DNA of 64,000 nt from the NCBI GenBank assembly GCA_050013235.1, contig JBEKFQ010000002.1, positions 51,429 to 115,428 of the forward strand, read 5' to 3'. Source of the stretch: RH-AL1 sp050013235. Lineage in GTDB: Bacteria > Pseudomonadota > Alphaproteobacteria > Rhizobiales > Beijerinckiaceae. Positions 35,978 through 43,748 of the stretch are shown piece after piece. The notes below the pieces were generated by a model. It was not told where the DNA came from and ran no database searches. It saw nothing but the letters and a program-made list of their open reading frames with translations. The translations under genes were made by a program, and so were the position numbers. Within the stretch, counting starts at the first letter, position 1. Each line of letters starts with the position of its first letter.

Positions 35978-36196
35978 ATGATCATGCCCGACACCGCGAC
36001 CCTCTCGACAAAATTTCAGATCTCCATCCCCAAGGCCGTTCGCACGGCACGGCGGTGGAACGCGGGACAGGAGTTTGCCTTCATTCCCAAGGGTACGGGC
36101 GTGTTGCTCGTCCCGGTTCCGAAAGCGGCCGAACTCGCCGGGATCGCCGAGGGCGCGAAAGCGGAAGACTTCCGCGATCGTGAAGACAGGTTCTGA
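35978..36196 (+). CDS. AbrB/MazE-type antitoxin
   Basis: The 72-residue protein has the SpoVT-AbrB swapped-hairpin DNA-binding motif LSTKFQISIPKAVRTARRWNAGQEFAFIPKGTGVLLVPVP, and a short acidic C-terminus (EDFRDREDRF) that would wrap the toxin. AAAGG precedes the first ATG (35978); a second ATG two codons later is possible. Its stop overlaps the VapC start (TGATG), so both are translated together and the antitoxin should autoregulate the pair. Confidence 0.85.
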   Translation: MIMPDTATLSTKFQISIPKAVRTARRWNAGQEFAFIPKGTGVLLVPVPKAAELAGIAEGAKAEDFRDREDRF

Positions 36197-36576
36197 TGCG
36201 GCTCGTCGATACGTCCGCCTGGATCGAATGGCTGATCGCGTCGCCAACCGGCAAGGCCGTCGAAGCGATGATCCCGGCACGCGAAGACTGGCTCGTGCCC
36301 ACGATCATCCAACTCGAACTTGCAAAATGGCTCACGCGCGAAGTGGGCGAGGACAAGGCCGATCAGGTCATCGCCTTCACCCAAATGTGCCGTGTCGTGC
36401 CGCTCGATACGAAAATTGCGCTCTCGGCTGTTGAGATTTGCCGCAAGCACAAGCTCGCGACAGCCGATGCGATCATCTACGCCAGTGCGTTGGAACATGG
36501 CGCGGACCTTCTGACCGCCGACGCTCATTTCAAGGGGTTGCCGGGGGTGACGTTCGTGGCGAAGGTGCCGGGGTAG
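36196..36576 (+). CDS. VapC-type PIN-domain ribonuclease toxin
   Basis: The 126-residue toxin has the PIN acid tetrad: Asp5 (RLVDTSAW), Glu41 (LELAKW), Asp91 (ATADAIIYAS) and Asp109 (LLTADAHF), so the active site is complete. VapC toxins cut tRNA or rRNA. The start overlaps the antitoxin stop by one base. Unlike the broken HepT locus at 20.4 kb, this pair looks functional. Confidence 0.9.
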   Translation: MRLVDTSAWIEWLIASPTGKAVEAMIPAREDWLVPTIIQLELAKWLTREVGEDKADQVIAFTQMCRVVPLDTKIALSAVEICRKHKLATADAIIYASALEHGADLLTADAHFKGLPGVTFVAKVPG

Positions 36577-37007
36577 GGCTGCGTTTTTTTCATATAGAAG
36601 TGAAGGCTACGCGCGACGCGCAAGAAATCCGATTTATCGTTTGGCTAATAATTTCTCTCGGAATTTCGCTTGTCGATGACGCCCCTAGGGGGCGCCATCG
36701 ACAAGCGAAATTCCGGGAGCAGATCCGCCGCCAAGCGCTCAATGGGTTAGCCCGCAACTTGGCGCGTTTAAAGAGCCTCTCCGGGAAGTTTGGGCTCACG
36801 TTGAAGGGTTTACGGCAAGTCGCTGTAGCACGAAGCGGAGATATGAGAACCTTTCTATTGATCAAGCGCTGCTTTTTCCAGGAAAAACGAATATTAACAA
36901 TTGTACAATTATCAGATGCGGCTTTGTATTTTAATTTGTTTTTAAAACTGCTAGTATATTTCAGAATATATGTTAAATTTATTGCGAAAGTGAGAGAGGA
37001 GGCCTCA
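36577..37007. other. AT-rich intergenic region with a long hairpin
   Basis: About 430 bp after vapC have no gene I can support. GC content falls from here to about 37650, well below the rest of the window. The region contains the perfect inverted repeat at 36659-36715 and, near its end, a strong AGGAGG ribosome site ahead of a TTG codon. Confidence 0.6.
36659..36715. repeat. Long perfect hairpin downstream of vapC
   Basis: Two perfect 20-bp arms (cggaatttcgcttgtcgatg and its complement) are separated by 17 bp that are themselves nearly self-complementary (cgcccctagggggcg), so nearly the whole 57-bp element folds as one stem. No T run follows, so it is not a simple intrinsic terminator. It could be a boundary or recombination site of the AT-rich patch, or a transposase-dependent REP. 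Confidence 0.8.
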
Positions 37008-37310
37008 TTGAAGGCTGTAGATATTCGGAAAGACGGGCATTACGATCCCGAGCAACCGCGCAATCCTGCGGGCAGTGGCGAGGCTTCAGGGCGCTGGACG
37101 AAAGGAAATGCCGAAAGTAGTTCGCCAGGGCCGGGTACGCGTCGCCAGCGACAGCGTATCGCGCTATCTGGAACTTTGATAGATAAGCGTTATGACGAAG
37201 TTTATAGGGTTACACACTGTACTTACGCGACGCCGCTGGGTACATACACTATCGAGCATAATGGGTATCGTACTTGTGATGACACTACTCCAGCTCCGAA
37301 CCCGTGGTGA
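37008..37310 (+). CDS. Orphan protein with QPRxPxG...GRWT motif, TTG start
   Basis: The 100-residue product is not a family I know. Its N-terminal part DGHYDPEQPRNPAGSGEASG followed by RWTKG is a motif seen in front of small toxin domains and phage-borne proteins of alphaproteobacteria. The rest has two Cys (THCTYAT and YRTCDD) and a basic stretch (RRQRQR). There is no signal peptide. The TTG start has AGGAGG five bases ahead, the best ribosome site nearby; the frame stays open further upstream through vapC, but without sense. A gene follows after 9 bp, so the two form a cassette. Confidence 0.55.
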   Translation: MKAVDIRKDGHYDPEQPRNPAGSGEASGRWTKGNAESSSPGPGTRRQRQRIALSGTLIDKRYDEVYRVTHCTYATPLGTYTIEHNGYRTCDDTTPAPNPW

Positions 37311-37319
37311 GGTAATCGA

Positions 37320-37652
37320 ATGAATAAGATTTCGCTAACTCAGCCCGCTATCGATCATATTTTGAGGCAGAAAAAGCTTTTTATTTCGCCACGGAAAAAT
37401 CAGGATAAATTGGATCTTATTCCAGTATTGCAGTATTACTTCCGAAGCTATCTCACTTATAAAGATGGCACTCAGCGCGAATGTGGTAGCGGATTTACAT
37501 TATTTTTTAAGTCGAAAGATGAAATTTCACAATATGATTATGACAAAATCGACATTGGTAACAGTACGATCATTGCATTTGGAGGTCCCGAAAATCTCGA
37601 TTCCGCTCACCAGCGGATCGATTGGGTCAACGGCAAATTCCGCTGGGTGTAG
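37320..37652 (+). CDS. Orphan protein, possible partner of the preceding gene
   Basis: The 110-residue product is unrecognised. It is a mixed alpha/beta soluble protein with many aromatic and acidic residues (YKDGTQRECGSGFTLFFKSK, EISQYDYDKIDIGN), no signal peptide and no membrane segment. GAGG precedes the ATG. Base composition and codon use are AT-rich, unlike all core genes around it. Acid-rich small partners after a candidate toxin are often immunity proteins, but that is inference from arrangement only. It ends 84 bp before lepA. Confidence 0.55.
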   Translation: MNKISLTQPAIDHILRQKKLFISPRKNQDKLDLIPVLQYYFRSYLTYKDGTQRECGSGFTLFFKSKDEISQYDYDKIDIGNSTIIAFGGPENLDSAHQRIDWVNGKFRWV

Positions 37653-37736
37653 AGCCCGCGCCTCTTCGGCCAACATCCACACCCGGCTCGTAGACCCCGC
37701 TTCCCATCCCCGCCGCCCCCTGCTATCCCCCAGGGC

Positions 37737-39539
37737 ATGACCACCCATTCCATCGACAACATCCGCAACTTCTCCATCGTCGCGCATATCGACCATGGCA
37801 AATCCACCCTGGCCGACCGGCTGATCCAGGCGACTGGGACGGTCGCGGCGCGCGACATGAGCGAGCAGATGCTCGATTCCATGGATATCGAGCGCGAGCG
37901 CGGCATTACCATCAAGGCGCAGACGGTGCGTCTCGAATATACGGCGCTTGATGGCAAGACCTATATCCTGAACCTCATGGACACGCCCGGCCATGTGGAC
38001 TTTGCCTACGAGGTCTCGCGTTCGCTCGCCGCCTGCGAGGGCTCCCTCCTCGTGGTCGATGCCAGCCAGGGCGTCGAGGCGCAGACACTCGCCAACGTCT
38101 ATCACGCGCTCGATGCCGGCCACGAAATCGTGCCGGTGCTCAACAAGATCGACCTTCCCGCCGCCGAGCCCGACCGGATCAAGCAGCAAATCGAGGATGT
38201 CATCGGCATCGATGCCTCCGAGGCCGTGCCGATCTCGGCCAAGACTGGCCTCAACATCGATCTCGTGCTGGAAGCCATCGTTAAGCGCCTTCCCCCGCCC
38301 AAGGGCGACGAGACCGCGCCGTTGAAGGCCCTGCTGGTCGATAGCTGGTACGATGCCTATCTCGGCGTCGTCGTGCTGGTGCGAGTAATCGACGGGTCGC
38401 TGCGCAAGGGCCAAAAGATCAAGATGCTGGGCACGGATGCCCATTACGAGGTCGACCGGATCGGCGTGTTCACCCCTAAGATGAAGGACGCCACCGTGCT
38501 CGGGCCGGGCGAGATGGGGTTCATCACCGCTCAGATCAAGCAAGTCGCGGATACCCGCGTCGGCGATACGATCACGGACGAGAAGAAGGGCTGCGCCGAG
38601 GCACTGCCGGGCTTCAAGCCGGCGCAACCCGTGGTGTTCTGCGGACTGTTTCCCGTGGACGCCGCCGACTTCGAGGATTTGCGCGCGGCCATGGGGCGGT
38701 TGCGGCTCAACGATGCGAGCTTTTCCTACGAAATGGAAAGCTCGGCGGCGCTCGGCTTCGGCTTCCGCTGCGGCTTTTTGGGTCTGCTCCACCTCGAAAT
38801 CATCCAAGAGCGGCTGGAGCGCGAGTTCAATCTCGATCTCATCGCGACGGCGCCGAGCGTGGTCTATAAGATCAAGCTGCGCGATGGCAGCGAGATCGAT
38901 CTCCACAATCCCGCCGACATGCCCGACCCCACGGTCATTTTAGCCATCGAGGAGCCGTGGATTCGCGCCACCATCCTGACCCCCGACGATTATTTGGGCG
39001 CGGTGCTGAAGCTGTGTCAGGACCGGCGCGGCGTGCAGGTCGATTTGAACTATGTCGGCAAGCGCGCCATGGCGACCTACGATTTGCCGTTGAACGAAGT
39101 GGTGTTCGATTTCTACGACCGGCTCAAGTCGATCTCGAAGGGTTACGCCAGTTTCGATTACAACATCACGGATTATAAAGAGGGCGACCTCGTCAAAATG
39201 TCGATCCTGGTCAATGCCGAGCCGGTCGATGCTTTGTCGATGTTGGTCCACCGCGACCGCGCGGAGTCCCGTGGCCGCTCGATGGTGGAAAAGCTGAAAG
39301 ATCTGATCCCCCCGCACATGTTCGTCATCCCCATCCAAGCCGCCATCGGCGGCAAGATCATCGCCCGCGAAACCGTGCGCGCCATGCGCAAGGACGTGAC
39401 CGCCAAATGCTATGGCGGCGACGCGACCCGCAAGCGCAAGCTGTTGGAGAAGCAGAAGGCCGGCAAGAAGAAGATGCGGCAGTTCGGCAAGGTGGAGATC
39501 CCGCAGGAGGCGTTTATCGCGGCGTTGAAGATGGAGTGA
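37737..39539 (+). CDS. lepA: Elongation factor 4 (LepA) GTPase
   Basis: The 600-residue translational GTPase has the G1 loop AHIDHGKST (residues 16-24), G3 DTPGHVDF, G4 NKIDLP, domain II and V of EF-G type and the LepA-only C-terminal domain ending GKKKMRQFGKVEIPQEAFIAAL. It acts on stalled or back-translocated ribosomes. Promoter or operon partners are not seen; the AT-rich orphan gene lies directly before it. Confidence 0.96.
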   Translation: MTTHSIDNIRNFSIVAHIDHGKSTLADRLIQATGTVAARDMSEQMLDSMDIERERGITIKAQTVRLEYTALDGKTYILNLMDTPGHVDFAYEVSRSLAACEGSLLVVDASQGVEAQTLANVYHALDAGHEIVPVLNKIDLPAAEPDRIKQQIEDVIGIDASEAVPISAKTGLNIDLVLEAIVKRLPPPKGDETAPLKALLVDSWYDAYLGVVVLVRVIDGSLRKGQKIKMLGTDAHYEVDRIGVFTPKMKDATVLGPGEMGFITAQIKQVADTRVGDTITDEKKGCAEALPGFKPAQPVVFCGLFPVDAADFEDLRAAMGRLRLNDASFSYEMESSAALGFGFRCGFLGLLHLEIIQERLEREFNLDLIATAPSVVYKIKLRDGSEIDLHNPADMPDPTVILAIEEPWIRATILTPDDYLGAVLKLCQDRRGVQVDLNYVGKRAMATYDLPLNEVVFDFYDRLKSISKGYASFDYNITDYKEGDLVKMSILVNAEPVDALSMLVHRDRAESRGRSMVEKLKDLIPPHMFVIPIQAAIGGKIIARETVRAMRKDVTAKCYGGDATRKRKLLEKQKAGKKKMRQFGKVEIPQEAFIAALKME

Positions 39540-39946
39540 AGTCTCGCATCTCGTAAGGCAGGCACCGGCTTGGCCGGTTTCCATGGATGGAATGGACGGT
39601 GTGCCAACTCAGAAAATCAATAACGTCGCGACCGATATCTTGACGGTTTATGTCTTTTTAGTCTGGGGAGAGCGAGCCTCGTGAGCGGCGAACGCTTCGC
39701 GGCAAAGACTGCTTCCTTGCACGGATGAGCGCATCCGTTTTGTCGCCTCCCGCACGTCCTGTAACCTTCCGGGCGCGTTCCTCGATCCCGGTCTTGTCGC
39801 GAAACCCACGCGCGCCGTCTGCCGGGAGGCCTGAACCAGCGGCTCCCGAGGCCGCCAAGCCTCGCGCCCACCCGGTGCAAAAATTGCTCTCTCACCCCTC
39901 GACGAACATCCCGGCGCTTGCCGTCCCATCATCGCGAGGAGTTTCC
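39540..39946. other. Intergenic region before the FmdB gene
   Basis: About 405 bp hold no gene I can support. Readings that cross it in both strands lack ribosome sites and known motifs. The right end has the promoter and GAGGAG ribosome site of the FmdB-type gene. Confidence 0.45.
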
Positions 39947-40177
39947 ATGCCGATTTACGCGTATAAATGCCAAGGCTGCGGCGCAGAATTCGAAACATTG
40001 GTTCGCTCGAGCGAGGTTCCCGTCTGTACATCTTGCGGATCCGGGGATCTGCAGCAGCAGATCGGGCAGATTAGCTCGGAGATCAAACATCCAGGCATTG
40101 CAAAATCCTGGCGCCAGGCCGCCGAGCGGTCGGGGGATCTCTCTAATTTCAGCCGGAAAGAGCGGCGGACGAAGTAG
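39947..40177 (+). CDS. FmdB-type zinc ribbon protein
   Basis: The 76-residue protein has the FmdB family zinc ribbon: MPIYAYKCQGCGAEFE with CxxC, then VCTSCGSGDL with the second CxxC. The C-terminus is basic. GAGGAG five bases ahead of the ATG fixes the start; an upstream reading from 39725 is rejected. The function of this family is regulatory or unknown; it was named from a formamidase operon. Confidence 0.9.
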   Translation: MPIYAYKCQGCGAEFETLVRSSEVPVCTSCGSGDLQQQIGQISSEIKHPGIAKSWRQAAERSGDLSNFSRKERRTK

Positions 40178-40229
40178 AATTAATACAAGCGCTCGCCACA
40201 GCGCTTGAATTGCGGATTTGCGGCAGGGC

Positions 40230-41198
40230 TCAAGCCGCGTTTCCCTCTTGCCTGGCCGCGGCCTTCGCGGGTTCGGACCACGGACCCGGCTGCGGGCCTT
40301 CCCTCCCTTGGGCCGCGCCTTTTTGCTCCAATGCCATCGTGAGGGCCGACAGGCCGGCCATGCCGCCGAGTTGCATCGTTTCCACCGCCGAACTCGGGAC
40401 GATCACGATCGTCGAATTTTGCTTCAAACCCTCGTAGAGCATGTTCATGGCCCGCAGATGCAGCGCGACGGGATTATCGATATAGGTTTTCGCCGCTTCT
40501 CCGAATTTCTCGGCCACCTGCCTCTCCGAATCCCCGAGAATCACGCGGGCTTGACGCTCTCTCTCCGCTTGGGCCTGCATCGACATCGCATCCTCGAGGG
40601 CGGCGGGAATGAGAACGTCCTTGACCTCCACCGAAATGACATTGATGCCCCATGGCTCGGTGCGTAAGTCGATGATCTTTTGAAGCTCGTCGCTGATTTT
40701 CTCCCGTCCCTCCAGCATGTCCGAAAGCATGGTCTTGCCGATCACGTCGCGCAGGGCCGTTTGCGAGGCCCAGCTAATGGCGCTGCCATAGTCGGCAACG
40801 TCGAGCGCCGCCTTTTTGGGATCCACGACTTTCCAGAACAACACGGCATCTACATCCACCGGCACCGTATCTTTCGTCAGGGTCTTTTCGGCCTTGAAAG
40901 ATCCGGTGATCACCCGAATATCGATCCAATAGGGCACTGTTTCGATGACCGGGATGATAAAAAACAATCCCGGCCCCTCCAGGGAACGGAAGCGCCCCAG
41001 GCGCAAGACGATCACCCTCTCCCACTGATCGGCAATCTTGATCGAGCATGAAGCGATGGCAGCAACGACGAAACCGATGACCACGATCGACAGGCTTACA
41101 TCATAAGCCGCCGGGTCATATCCGAGGTAAGCCAGCGCCAAGCCAAAGCAGAAAATGACGGCGAAGATCAGTCCCGGTACTGCGCTCGTTCTCCTCAT
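40230..41198 (-). CDS. Slipin / SPFH-domain membrane protein
   Basis: The 322-residue protein has two adjoining N-terminal membrane segments and the Band-7/stomatin region (WERVIVLRLGRFRSLEGPGLFFIIP, then WGINVISVEVKDVLIPAAL) followed by an Ala/Glu-rich coiled coil. Slipins organise membrane microdomains and regulate membrane proteases, usually with an NfeD partner, not seen here. GGGAG seven bases before the ATG at 41198 sets the start. Confidence 0.9.
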   Translation of the reverse strand: MRRTSAVPGLIFAVIFCFGLALAYLGYDPAAYDVSLSIVVIGFVVAAIASCSIKIADQWERVIVLRLGRFRSLEGPGLFFIIPVIETVPYWIDIRVITGSFKAEKTLTKDTVPVDVDAVLFWKVVDPKKAALDVADYGSAISWASQTALRDVIGKTMLSDMLEGREKISDELQKIIDLRTEPWGINVISVEVKDVLIPAALEDAMSMQAQAERERQARVILGDSERQVAEKFGEAAKTYIDNPVALHLRAMNMLYEGLKQNSTIVIVPSSAVETMQLGGMAGLSALTMALEQKGAAQGREGPQPGPWSEPAKAAARQEGNAA

Positions 41199-41583
41199 TT
41201 TCAATCTCCCAGCATGCACCAAAATTTAATGCAGTTTCGGGCGCCAATGCAGGCCGCACATTAATATGGATCAAGTATACGGTAAAAATCGCAACCGCGG
41301 CGGAGAATGGACCGGAATAGTGACTGCTTGGAACTGCGGCATTCGGCGACGGACTGAAATTACGGCGGCATTTTACCAATCCGCTCCGGCTATTTTTCGA
41401 TAAACCGGCTGAAAGAGCCGTTGCGAAATGCGATGGGTGGAGCTGGTGACATTCCGTCCACCATTCGCAACTCATCCGATGAATCCATTGCGCGCCCTCT
41501 TCTCCTGCCCTCCGCTATTCGATATAGAGACGCGTTGACGAGTGGGGCGCGGGGCCTCTGTGGCCACGTCTAAGGGATGAAAT
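41199..41583. other. Divergent intergenic region between slipin and kup
   Basis: About 385 bp between two divergent genes. No gene, hairpin with T run or repeat is recognised; it should hold the promoters of both neighbours. Confidence 0.45.
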
Positions 41584-43545
41584 ATGTCGCAGGACATTGC
41601 GCGGGAGGTCTCTCCCCGGGCGGCGGATGGTTTGACCGCGGCGGGTGGAGAGGCTCAAGGCACGACGCCCGCCGATGCGCCGGAGCAACATCACAAGTCG
41701 TCCCTCGCCGCCATGGCGGTCGGATCGATCGGCGTCGTTTATGGCGATATCGGGACGAGCCCGCTTTATGCGCTCCGGGAATCGCTCGCTCATTCCAAGA
41801 CCATCGGGCTTCACGACACCACGGTGATCGGCACGGTCTCGCTGCTGGTTTGGGCCCTGTTTTTCACCGTCACCGCGAAATATGTGCTGTTTTTGATGCG
41901 GGCCGACAACAAGGGCGAGGGCGGCACGCTGTCCCTGATGGCGCTAGCCAATAATTCCCTCGGCCGTGTTTCCGCCGTCGTGTTCTTGCTGGGCGTCGCC
42001 GGCGCCGCCTTGTTTTCCGGCGACGCGATCATCACGCCCGCCATTTCGGTCCTGTCGGCCCTCGAGGGGCTCGAACTGATCACGCCGGTTTTCGACCCTT
42101 ACATCCTTCCCATCACCGTTTTCATCCTGGTGAGCTTGTTTTTCGTCCAGCAGACGGGAACGGCGCGTGTGGCCTCGTTTTTTGGGCCCATCATGGTGAT
42201 CTTTTTCGCGGTGATCGGTATTTTGGGTATCATCCACATCGGCGATGCCCCGCGCATTTTCCAGGCCTTTAATCCTTTGAACGGTCTGACATTTCTCTTC
42301 AGTCACGGGTTTCTCGGCTTCGTCGTCTTGGGTTCGGTCTTTCTCTCCGTGACGGGCGCGGAAGCGCTTTATGCCGATATGGGGCATTTCGGCCGGTTTC
42401 CCATCCAAATCGCTTGGCTCGCTTTCGTGCTGCCGGCGCTTTTGCTGAATTATCTGGGGCAGGGCGCGCTCGTGCTGGCCGACCCCAAGACGGTTGAAAA
42501 CCCGTTCTTTCTCCTCGCTCCCTCGTGGGCGCTCTTGCCGCTGGTCATTCTCTCGACCGTTGCCACGGTCATCGCTAGCCAGGCCGTGATTACGGGCGCT
42601 TTTTCCATCACGCGTCAGGCGATCCAGCTTGGCCTGCTGCCGCGCATGTTGATTATGCATACGTCGGAGATGCAAGAGGGGCAGATCTTCATTCCCCGCG
42701 TCAATCGCATGCTCTTGATCGGGGTTCTCGCCTTGGTCCTGATGTTCAAGAATTCCAGCGCCCTCGCCAATGCTTACGGGATCGCGGTCACGGGCACGAT
42801 GGTTGTCACGACGGCTCTGGCCTTTGTCGTGGTGTGGAAGAATTGGCATTGGCCGCTATGGGCGTCTCTCGCCTTCATCTCGGTTTTCCTCGCCGTCGAT
42901 CTCGCCTTCTTGGCCGCCAATCTCGTCAAAGTGATCGAAGGCGGCTGGGTGCCGCTCTTGCTAGCGGGTTGTTCCATGGTCGTGATGTGGACCTGGGTGC
43001 GGGGTAATGCCTTGCTCGCGCTCAAGACGAAGCGCGATTCCATCCCCTTGCTCGAATTGATCAAGATGTTGGAAAAATCGAAGCCGGTGCGGGTCGCGGG
43101 CACGGCGATCTTTCTGACCAATCAGCCGGAAACCGCCCCTTCTTCGCTTCTGCATAATCTCAAGCACAATAAAGTTCTGCACGAGCGGATTCTGATCATG
43201 TGCGTGAAGACGGAGGGGACGCCGCGCGTGCCTCTCTCCAAGCGCTACGAGATCGAGAAGATCACCGGCGATTTCACCAAGGTCATCCTGCATTACGGCT
43301 ATATGGAAAGTCCGCGCGTCCCCGCCGCTTTGGCGAGCTTGCGCAAGACCGGTTTGAAGTTCGATATTATGACGACGTCGTTTTTTCTCGGGCGCCGCAC
43401 GGTCAAAACCTCGCCGACATCGGGTATGCCCCTGTGGCAAGATAAATTGTTCGTCGCTTTGTCGAAGCAGGCCGCGAATGCCACGGACTTCTTTTCCATC
43501 CCCTCCGGCCGGGTCGTCGAGCTTGGTGCCCAAGTCACAGTCTAG
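41584..43545 (+). CDS. kup: Low-affinity potassium transporter Kup
   Basis: The 653-residue protein has 12 membrane segments and the Kup signatures SIGVVYGDIGTSPLYALRE near the N-terminus and GAFSITRQAIQLGLLPR in the middle, then a 170-residue cytosolic C-terminal domain. Kup imports K+ with H+ symport. The N-terminal 45 residues before SIGVVYGD are a soluble extension. It is followed by repeats and mutS. Confidence 0.95.
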   Translation: MSQDIAREVSPRAADGLTAAGGEAQGTTPADAPEQHHKSSLAAMAVGSIGVVYGDIGTSPLYALRESLAHSKTIGLHDTTVIGTVSLLVWALFFTVTAKYVLFLMRADNKGEGGTLSLMALANNSLGRVSAVVFLLGVAGAALFSGDAIITPAISVLSALEGLELITPVFDPYILPITVFILVSLFFVQQTGTARVASFFGPIMVIFFAVIGILGIIHIGDAPRIFQAFNPLNGLTFLFSHGFLGFVVLGSVFLSVTGAEALYADMGHFGRFPIQIAWLAFVLPALLLNYLGQGALVLADPKTVENPFFLLAPSWALLPLVILSTVATVIASQAVITGAFSITRQAIQLGLLPRMLIMHTSEMQEGQIFIPRVNRMLLIGVLALVLMFKNSSALANAYGIAVTGTMVVTTALAFVVVWKNWHWPLWASLAFISVFLAVDLAFLAANLVKVIEGGWVPLLLAGCSMVVMWTWVRGNALLALKTKRDSIPLLELIKMLEKSKPVRVAGTAIFLTNQPETAPSSLLHNLKHNKVLHERILIMCVKTEGTPRVPLSKRYEIEKITGDFTKVILHYGYMESPRVPAALASLRKTGLKFDIMTTSFFLGRRTVKTSPTSGMPLWQDKLFVALSKQAANATDFFSIPSGRVVELGAQVTV

Positions 43546-43572
43546 AGCGGTTTCCGCTTTGGTGCGTCCATC

Positions 43573-43599
43573 AAGAGAGCGATCGGAAATCGCTCTCTT
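43573..43599. terminator. Hairpin after kup
   Basis: A perfect 11-bp stem (aagagagcgat and its complement) with 5-base loop cggaa lies 28 bp beyond the kup stop. It belongs to the second interspersed repeat module (aagagagcg...), so it is a repeat by origin, but it can also act as a terminator for kup. Confidence 0.5.
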
Positions 43600-43611
43600 G
43601 CCAAGGCGTTC

Positions 43612-43659
43612 GAGCATGTCCTCGATCGAAAAAGTCCGCAACTTTTTCGGGTCATGCTC
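43612..43659. repeat. Palindromic interspersed repeat, inverted copy
   Basis: This 48-bp element is the reverse complement form of the units at 56679-56864: outer arms gagcatg / catgctc and inner arms cgaaaaagt / actttttcg (read as cgatcgaaaaagtccgcaac, then tttttcgggtcatgctc). Inner arms are a perfect 9-bp match. It lies between kup and mutS. Confidence 0.8.
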
Positions 43660-43748
43660 TTGGTTCTTTCGTTCCGGCACCTCTTTCTACCGGCCAAGGG
43701 CCGCATGGCCTCTTGGGTCCGCGCGCGCCATGGTTACAGGTGCGCCCC

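Noticed and set aside
37320..37652. A-type iron-sulfur carrier (IscA/HesB) from the N-terminal ISLTQPAIDHI pattern
   Set aside because: The Cys residues required in that family are absent and only the first residues look similar.
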